Shown here piece by piece: positions 55,850-64,000 of a stretch of 64,000 bases of DNA (the first letter of the stretch is position 1; each line of letters starts with the position of its first letter). The notes under the pieces were generated by a model. The model ran no database searches. It saw only the letters and a program-made list of their open reading frames with translations, and was not told where the DNA came from. Source of the DNA: Morchella semilibera. Taxonomy: Eukaryota > Ascomycota > Pezizomycetes > Pezizales > Morchellaceae. The position numbers and the translations under genes were made by a program. The stretch spans positions 310,001 to 374,000 of the forward strand of contig CM018607.1 in NCBI GenBank assembly GCA_009192285.1, read 5' to 3'.

Positions 55850-58800
55850 CTATCTCCTGGATACCTCACATGTCGCTTCAAACCGGACGCCCGTCACTCC
55901 ACCCAAGTTCACCGCGTCATCCAGCACATTGACGTTCCATGTTGTAAACAGTGCTGGTCTACTATACTGGTCGGCATCAATGTACACCCCATCTGTCACA
56001 ATCTTTTCCCCCTTCGCTTCATACTCGAAGCACCTTGGTGCGGTCTCTCCAACAAACTCAATAGCCTCGTACGGCGGAGAAATATTGATATCCCTGAAGC
56101 GGGATGCATTGCTGATCTTGAGATCAATTGTTGAACCGCCGGTTGTAGCACCGGTAAGGTAACACCTACGGCGATACCACTAGTGAAGCGCCCAGGTTAT
56201 AAATACCACTAACAAAATTCCACGGCTGTGGAGGTGGGTTGGAGGAAACATACCTCACACGTGACACGCGAACACGAGCAAACCTCGAGAACATTTTATT
56301 CTTAATGTCAATAGTGAGCGATATAGCTCTGCCTCCCGTCAATTGGCTCCTCCAGTCGGTCCCACACGATTCTTCTGTAAATAGAAACATCCGTTCCTGG
56401 CTCCTAAGCTCAGCGCGTGCCGGTGTAATGGCACCCTGGAGCCTTGCCGCATCGTCGACATAATACGGCGCTGGCTTCGTGGCCGCTAACTTAATGGGCG
56501 GGTTGCGATTGAGCGAGAAATATGTGTATGCTGCGAGATAGCCATGGCAGTCTACAGCCACCCATGTCCTGGCTGACAAGAGGCGCTCAAACATTGCTCT
56601 CTGTACAATAGACAGAACATGCTCATCGGCGGCGATATGGTCGATAGCTGACCTAAGGCGGCCAGTATGGCGGCTTGCCACCCGCTGTTGAAGTACCACA
56701 CGAGTGAGGGTATCTCCGGTGGTGATGTAGGCTGTCTGAGCTGCGAGGATTGCTTTGCCTAAGATGGGAAGTTTCTGCAGAGCCGAGTAATATTCGGTGT
56801 AGCCCTCGATTTCTACGATAGTCAGTTTAAGTGAAAATGTGATGGGGAGTTGGAGAGGGATAAATGATCTGGGTAGTAATTACTGTCCCCGGGCATCTAC
56901 GAGAATAGCGATTAGTTAACTATCAATATAGTGAAAGGATGGGGGTCCCACCGGATCAAAAACCATTTTGACAGCTACCGCGTATGAGTCCCTAAAGAGC
57001 GGTTCAGTATAGTTTCAGCAGGTCCAAAGAGTTCGAGCTGTACCACTCGGCTGCAACGTTAATCACATCGCCCGTCTTGCTCGATGAAACTAGGTAGAAA
57101 CTATCAGCACGTTTCGTCAAAGGTTCGGCGCCGATATGTACCTTCTGGGATCGTGGGCCCGGCAGCACCTGAGGAGAGTGCCTTCACAATGGCTACTGTA
57201 CTATCGACAATAGTCTTGATCTTCTGAAGGGCATCATGAAGTTTTCCGATAAGCTCCGCTATCTTTCTGATGCCTTGGATGAGTTTCTGAAATTTCTCCG
57301 TCCCTTCAGCGAGCTATAAACGGGGAAGTTAGTCAAAGATTGAATATGCAGCTAGGTGATGTGGATACAAAAACGAACACCTTTTATTGCCTTTGCTGCA
57401 CCCTCTGCACCTGCTGCTGCTCCAGCGGCACCCGCTATTCATAAAACTATGATCAGCACTTAACCCTTGACACACGAGATCACTCACGTACCTGGTGGGG
57501 CTACAACGGTGACAACAAGACTCGCCGTTACTGTCACCAATGACATGATTGCTTCGCCAATGACTTCGCTCTTCTATAGTGCCAGTCAGTATCAATCCGC
57601 ACGTATTGAGTCTCATGAGACGATCCTACCTCGCTCTGCTTCCACTTCTCTACTCCTGCATTAAATGCCTTTGCCAGCCCATCAAGTTCGCTTTGCAGTG
57701 TCTGTCTCCTGTTAGCGCGTAGTATTGGAAATTGGCTTTTTACTCACATTAAATCTTTTCTTCGCAGTCTCGTACGCCTCCTCCGCGTCCTTATACCTCT
57801 TTTTTGCAAGTCCTTCCAGGAACAAGTACTGAGACTCTACATCCCCAGAGTGGCCGAGTGCAATCTCCGCTGCGGCCTTTGCGTCTTCCTTCCTCGTGCT
57901 GTCGGACACAAACCGGTGGTAGCTATTCTCAAATGCGAGCACTGCCGCCAAGCGCGCTTCAAGAACGCTCTTGCAGGCGCCGAGATCGAGAGAAGGGACA
58001 TAGGCGGAGAAGCCGTCACCCATGGTGCCTGTTTGTTGCTTTCAGTAATTGTAGTCAAGTTTGTTTCCACGGGAAGAGAGGAGCACTGACTGAGCCGTGC
58101 TGCAAGTGCATTAGCTTGTAAATTGAGTTCTAGGGCTGCAGAATTCCCTTGAGTTGCACCAGCGATAAAGGAGAGGATGCTATAAGTTGTTGGTATGTCG
58201 GTCTGGATCCATTTCGATGCCAGGATAAACTGGTACTGAAGAAGCCGGGGAAGGTTACTAAAAGATATACGTCAGTGCTTGGACTCCTGATTGTTGGAGA
58301 TTGCTCCTTGAGGGCATGGCGCTTTACTCATTGCGACGACTAAGGGTTTTGTCGTGTTTCCCATCCGGTGTCAGCCCAGTCCAGTAGTCCAGCGTATTGA
58401 GCTCGTCAATTGGCCGCTCAGCATCATATGGTTTGATTCCATCCTCCTCCACGGATAATATTACCCCCCATGAACCTGATTTGGGCTTAACTGTTTGCTT
58501 TGCACCGTTGACAACGACCACAAAGTCTGGTGGAAGTGCACTAGTTCGGAAGGCGATGCTGCTATTGAGGGGAAGCTTCACTTCCAATGGCTTAGTCGCC
58601 GAGGGGAACCAGAGACGTGCTGTGAGGAGGATGTGGGTTTCGGTAGTAAGTTCCATTTTCGGAGTTTCCGAGATGCTATCGATACAATCGCCATAGATAC
58701 GGATTTCGGAGGCTGTTTTGCCCTCGAGCTTGCTCAAGCGTGTAACAGCGGCGCCAATATCTGGCCAGCATGGACAACGGGCACTAACCTGTGCAAAAAT

Positions 58801-58958
58801 CTGTTAATAGTGAAAGGCGGAGGTGGTAGGATGGGCAATAAATTTACCTGTGACCCACTAATCCATTCGGCCTGAACCAAGTTAAAGTCTGTGCCGGTGA
58901 GACTCAGCTGCTGAATGGCTGCATCGTAGTCTGCTTGGGCTTTCTTGACAAGAGCCAT
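55850..58958 (-). CDS. 793-aa helical protein with hydrophobic core segment, twelve exons
   Basis: Minus-strand exons: 58958-58848, 58788-58328, 58257-58091, 58028-57748, 57701-57630, 57573-57492, 57434-57381, 57303-57142, 57089-57044, 56991-56921, 56812-56254 and 56165-55850. All eleven junctions keep frame (introns 46-108 nt). Residues 1-200 are a mixed strand region (LWFPSATKPLEVKLPLNSS). The middle is helical with conserved-looking blocks LQYQFILASKWI, FIAGATQGNSAA and VLEARLAAVLAFENSYHRF. At about residues 365-410 lies a long hydrophobic/alanine stretch (AIMSLVTVTASLVVTVVAPP). More helices follow, then a C-terminal beta-rich domain (SRFARVRVSRV, then ALFTTWNV). A helical body with a buried hydrophobic segment recalls alpha-helical pore-forming folds, but I recognise no named family. 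Weakest junctions: the acceptor at 57304 and the donor at 56920. Confidence 0.7.
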
Positions 58959-61900
58959 GAGGAGGAAATATAGAACTCAGTGATAGCTTAGAAGCACTGT
59001 ATTTATACTGAATCCTAAGGTGAATGGAGATTGCAAATGCCGCCCCCTGGGAGAAGTCGCCTTTATATCTTTAAACGGGGCAATCGTGGGCGGCAATGAC
59101 GGCTTCATCGCAGGGAATTCTTTAGCTCTGTGATTTTTCTGAAGCCAACATTGAAAATTCTGAATGTTCCAAAACCATCTCGTCTTGCCCATTAGCTGAT
59201 GACGCCCAAGCTGAAAAGAAAAGGACCGGATGGATGAACTAATGATCGCTCTCGATGTAACCTTCCGAATTATGTTCCAAAAACTACCCCGCTTTCAATT
59301 CACTGTAGAATCCAGAATGCGGATTAACATCCCGTTGTCTCAGGCTTCAGCTTGTCCTGGGTGTATGGGACGTTCGCGGAATCTCTCTTTCATTGGTGTT
59401 GCATGTCGGAAGATTGACTATAACAGAGTAGCATTCAGCGAGGTGTTTGTCATTAAGTTTCGCAAGCAGCAATTTTGGGACTGGTGGCGGTGCGGCGGAC
59501 AGCTTACCTACTTAGATAGGTTTTCATGCATGAGGGATTTGGTGAATCACATACACCCGGGTAGGTATATTCGACGATCCCGAACCCTAACATGGTACCG
59601 GGCAGCGGTCTCAGATCTACAGAGACCTCATCCGTGGGTGGGGCAGATATGGATTCGTGTTAAGGTTTTCCCGAGGCATCAATTTGAGACTTTCCGTTGG
59701 AGGTCTTGGCATTTTTTAAATCAAGTCTGGGACTTCTCTAGTTTTCCAATACGCTCCCCCTCTTACTAGTTTCTTTTTGCAACAACTGTTTGAATTTTTT
59801 CTGATGGCAAAAGGTGCAAATCACCACCGGCTCTGTCATGATGAGATGAAACTGGGATCACTTGAGTCTCTCTTGTGTATCTACATACTTGTATGTATAG
59901 CTCGATGTCAAAAGTCGCGGGACAACGGCCAAAACACACCAAAATAGGGACTTTTTTGCAACACTCCCCAGGCACCACCACCAACCAATAAGCCTTGGGA
60001 TTTATGATATAGACTCAGAAGGCTTTAAAGTACCCCCTGTAAAAATATCTTGTGTTAATTTCCGATTGTTGGTGGTATAGTAAGCTCCAGCTTCCACCAA
60101 GACCTAGGTTTCCAGCACAAACCACAGCCCATCCACAAAAATGATTATTACCCATAAAACAATGATTTTATTTTGGGTTTGGGCCCTGATTTGGATTCTT
60201 CTAATGATTCAGTAGACTCTGATAAATTTCCGTTCACTAAAATCCGCTGTTGCTGCCTGGGTAAATTTTTAAAAGTATCAATTTTTGGGGTGTGGTTTGG
60301 AACAAGAACTATAGTACTTACTCTAGAGTGACGACACGGCGCTCTCACGTTTTCTCAAAAGAACTAAGCTGCTGCTCATTTCATAGTGCCATGCACATCA
60401 AACCTTGACCCGCGACATTTGCTTGGTATACTTGTTTACTAAAATATTTTCTCTATCATCATGCATAATGGTGGATATCTGCTCTACCTCAATGACATCG
60501 TTCGCAGGCAGGCCTGGCATCGATACTGGTACAGATAGTGTAGACCTGTCTCTCAATTGAGCGATGAAACCTGGCCCCGACCCGTTCGAGAGCATCATAC
60601 ATCACCGACATGCACAGAGTTCTGCATCAGACGTAGGGCTAACCCTTTTGAGTATAAAAAGAAATATCAGCTAGAAGGAATTCGAATACATCCCCCTCCA
60701 CTACGTAAACCTAAGAAGACTGTCGTCGTTGTAACTGGCCTCTTTACCTCTTGAACCGGTTTTACTTGCCAGATATCAACCAATCATTATCTGTTCCAGT
60801 GAGGGGGATGTTCCAGTGGAGGGGGAGAGCTGTCTATAGCTTTATTTGCGCTGCAGGAGGGGTCGATCTTCTCTACCAAATCTTGCATATTGATGTCCAG
60901 ATCCTGCCCCTGGCTGGCCCATGCCCCTGCTGCAGCGCAACGAATCTTCGGACCAATTAATGCGGTAGTCTCGAAGTTCAAGGACTGTCGTTTCTGGCAT
61001 GGTTGTCTCGCTAATATCCCTGTCTTACCTCTGTTCCTGAATCCTTCAAGGCCAGAACATTTCTCCCCGCCATTTCTAGGATGTACTTGAGACTAAATAT
61101 ATATATTCCACAGTATACTCACATCAACGAATGAGAGCGACTAGGGATAATGATCTACTCTGGGTACTCTATTGATCTGCCGCATGGGCGGTTATTACAC
61201 TCACTAAATCTATAGAGTAGTACTAGGTGAGTTTAAGAATCACGGACGGGGCCGGGCCAGTGTCGCCAGACTTACCCCACACCGTAGTACTCGGGGCAGG
61301 TAAAAAGTACTGGACAATAAAGTGTACCGGACAATAAAGTACGCGATCGACTCGACACGCGCACACCTGCAGAGATGTACCGTAAATTCTCGAGAAATCC
61401 GCTATCCCCGCTTCGCTAAATCTTAATTCCGGGTGAGAAAAAGTATGTATCTGCATGAACTCCTGGAGTTTGATTCGCCAATTCGCCTTGGTTCGGGCTT
61501 ACCACATACAAATACGGGGATAGTGGATTATTCAAGAATTAACGGTACCCGTCTTTCAGCTCGGTTAATTCCTTGGTTTAAACATTTTGGTTACTACTTA
61601 GGTGCTAGCGTCATAATGATACACATATACATATGCTATGAAATCGTACTAGCTAAACATGATGTGCATGTCTCAGATTTAACACCCCCAAAAGGCATCG
61701 ATCGATCCTAGTGAACAACCCTAGAACAACCCAGCGCTAGAGACGACTTCCCACGGGAATAACAGATCTTACCAATTCAAGAGGAAAAGAACGGGCCCAG
61801 TTCCAACGACGATATTTCCCTTCTTAGGTTAAGCTGTTCCATTGAGGCCCGGGCCGGGGGTGTTTCGGTAGAGGGGGAAGGCATCTATCCTAGTTACCGT

Positions 61901-63066
61901 TAACCCCACCGATGCGAATATGAATTTACGGAGGCAATTGGTAGCAGTTATTATATTATTACCTAGTACTTTCCTCTCCGTTTATCAATAAGCGTAGAAT
62001 TAAAAGCCTGGCCCCGTAGTGGATCCGGAGCAAGGGAAAATTCAGAATATTTGGTAGCCTATGTTCTGTCTACAATTCCTCATATAGACTATCATGGCCT
62101 TTAGTCCTATCCCCATTACCATGATTTCATTACTGTCGCGATCTACAAACAAGCGGCAACCTGTTGAAAGAACCAGGAAACGCAAGTGATGGAAACAGGG
62201 ATAAATTGTAGAAGAGGTCATTACCACCCCCCTTTCCTCTAGCAGCTGCGCTTCTGGTTCTATCAATGGATCAACGGGTACTCAATGCCTTGTCCACGCA
62301 GGGAAACGATTACCAAGTACTTTTTCCTTTTTTATAGAATTGAGCAAAAACGTCGATACAAGATTCAGTAATTATGTGGCATTTTAATTCTAGCAGAGTG
62401 AGTACACAACCTAGCCAACACGAAACAACCAAGACGCATGTCCCTACCAGATCAGTTGTTGATTCCGCTCTGTTCAACAGGCTAGCTGCAGCTCTGTTTC
62501 TTTGCGGGTTTGGTTACTACTTGTGCGTCGTAAAAGGGTTTATTTCTAAGACTCTGTGATATGACCATATGTTCAATGCTTACGAAAGAAATAGCTCAGC
62601 ATATCTGGATCATCTCGAGGGCCATGTACGTATTAGAGGTACTACGTTTATTCCCCGAATTAAGCCTAGGCCAAAGATCGTCGAGCTGGTATCGATAAAC
62701 TCTCATCTATTTGAGCTGAATATATATCTCAGCTGAATACACGAAGAAGCAAGACACCAAGAAGCAAGACACGAGCCAGACCGGCGGCTAGAAGACGCTT
62801 TTCGTGAAATTGAACAGCAATATGTCTCACAGAGTGAGTTCGATACCCCTCCCGCCCCCGCAATTGAAACATGTTGAATAATTCTGAGAACTAGTATAAA
62901 CAGGTATTCTTTGCCAGCTTCAATCCAGCAGTATAGATACAGCTCAAGACCGCCCGCCGATATTGAAGCAACATACCCAAGCTCCCCAGAGTTCCTGTGC
63001 CAGCCTCGAGTTCTTTCAAGCTTCAAACCTTACCCATAACTCTCTATACCCATCTTTTCACCAAAA
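58959..63066. other. Intergenic region between two divergent genes
   Basis: No supported gene. An open frame of 179 codons at 59230-59769 (+) is unusually long for this region, but its composition (rich in R, W and F, no hydrophobic core pattern) does not look like a protein. The interval presumably contains both promoters, but no element stands out. Confidence 0.4.
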
Positions 63067-64000
63067 ATGACCGACGTCGATAAGCCAGTTGATTTCCTCG
63101 CCCACGCTACGGCGTTCCTCTATGACTGTGCTGCTCATGCACGCGAGTCCGGCGTTAAAGCGCCCGCCGAGCCTACCGACAGATTCGTCTTCCATACCGC
63201 CGAAGGGGTTCAGCTACAGCTTTACCTCCGTCAGGGCATGTTGTTGCCCGATACGAAGGAGGCCTACGAGACTAAATTCCCGCGCAAGGATGTGGAAGAT
63301 TTTCTCAACGGGCTAGACAAAACAACAAACCTATACCAGGTAAGTGGTCCATCTAGAGCTCCACAGTCTGCCCTGACTGACTGTTCGGCTCTGTACGCTC
63401 AAGAGTGCGGAAGACAATGCCCTCAGTATCTTCAAGCACACGACGGATTTCTACAACAACACTTTCAATGACATGTTTACCCTAAGTATACATCCTTGTA
63501 AACTCGACTTAATACCAATTTATCTGCTAATTCCGCATCCATAACAGCGGGCGAGATCGCAAACTTTGCCGCGGAGGCCCAGGACAAAACCAATTTCTTG
63601 CACGAACAGTTTGCGATTATAACGGCAGAGGGCTCAACAATCACCGATCCCAAGGTCAAAGATGCAGTCGGTACGTCTCAGGCCCTCGTACAAATCCTAG
63701 GCGGAAAGGCAAAAACCGCAGGTGAAAAATGTGAAGTGATGCACAAAGCCCTCTTGAAGGTATTCTTCTCGCGCTCTAGTACCATAGGTGAGGGGTGTCT
63801 AACAGCCAGTGCAGTTCAAAAACGATACTGAAATCGATCGTAACAATGTGATGGAATGCCACAGAAAATTCACGGCTCTACTGCCGGATATCAACAAGCA
63901 ACTCGACAAGCTGAAAGCAGACATCAAAAAACTCCAAGACGAAACTCAAGGGCTCGAGGATGAGTACCACCACGAAGTCGTTATCGCGGCGACCACCCCT
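63067..64000 (+). CDS. Helical protein resembling alpha-xenorhabdolysin-type pore formers (5' part)
   Basis: Exons 63067-63339, 63404-63485, 63548-63759 and 63815 to beyond the window end, with introns of 64, 62 and 55 nt in consistent phase (0, 1, 0), give 251 residues so far. The ATG has a good context (AAAATGA after CACCA). The visible part is almost wholly helical: an N-terminal domain, amphipathic helices through the middle, and a long heptad-like coiled coil near the end (DINKQLDKLKADIKKLQ). The length, helix order and this coiled coil, which in the family precedes the membrane-inserting hydrophobic segment, are reminiscent of the XaxA/YaxA-like group. The hydrophobic segment itself lies outside the window, so membrane activity cannot be judged. 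No signal peptide is seen. A structural coiled-coil protein is the main alternative. Confidence 0.5.

Noticed and set aside
56992-57043. Frameshift in the twelve-exon gene after the AAEW segment
   Set aside because: A 52-nt intron with GTACAG and TTTAG ends restores the frame exactly, so no frameshift is needed.
58023-58070. Separate gene start at the ATG at 58023, which has a strong Kozak context
   Set aside because: A 62-nt intron (58029-58090, GTCAGT..CAG) joins the upstream and downstream frames without a break, so one gene explains both parts better.
59230-59769. 179-codon plus-strand frame as a gene
   Set aside because: Atypical composition, no hydrophobic pattern or domain, no splice partner; kept only as a note in the intergenic entry.

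Overview
The window looks like a gene-poor, repeat-rich stretch of a filamentous ascomycete genome. The evidence is spliceosomal introns of about 46-108 nt with GT..AG ends, TTAGGG-type telomere-like motifs, a Ty3/gypsy chromodomain retrotransposon, and protein architectures (NACHT-ankyrin, IAP-like RING, multi-pass membrane proteins) typical of fungi. A truffle-like Pezizomycete would fit the low gene density, but the species cannot be proved from the sequence.

Layout. 1-12 kb is mostly non-coding: one possible small exon, an ankyrin relic, a G-rich strand-asymmetric block (5.5-7.1 kb), a short telomere-motif foldback element and a decayed coiled-coil gene. 12.1-16.9 kb holds a six-exon STAND/NLR gene on the + strand (N-terminal helical domain, NACHT with its P-loop on a 25-nt exon, about 21 ankyrin repeats). 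21.5-24.1 kb holds two divergently oriented membrane-protein genes that share hydrophobic exon, phase-1 splice and 44-nt last exon; the terminal exon of one lies in a 198-bp tandem duplication. 26.1-32.2 kb is a nearly intact LTR retrotransposon (gag, pol, chromodomain) inserted in a GGCAGGGC minisatellite with a 5-bp target duplication. 32-42 kb contains a 20-bp minisatellite, two 99-bp Tc1/mariner-like MITEs and a beta-trefoil-like gene. 42.9-43.7 kb is a three-exon RING-finger gene, followed by a hairpin-forming foldback. 49.75-52.3 kb is an intronless 858-aa membrane protein. 55.85-58.96 kb is a twelve-exon gene for a 793-aa helical protein with a hydrophobic core segment. From 63.07 kb to the window end runs the 5' part of a gene that resembles helical pore-forming proteins of the alpha-xenorhabdolysin type.

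No operon logic applies. The gene content (NLR receptor, RING ligase, beta-trefoil protein, possible membrane-acting helical proteins) suggests an accessory region of defence or allorecognition type, but any functional link between these genes is inference. Exon models were built by hand from reading-frame phase and splice signals and are strongest where many consecutive introns keep frame (12.1-16.9, 42.9-43.7, 55.8-59.0 and 63.0-64.0 kb).
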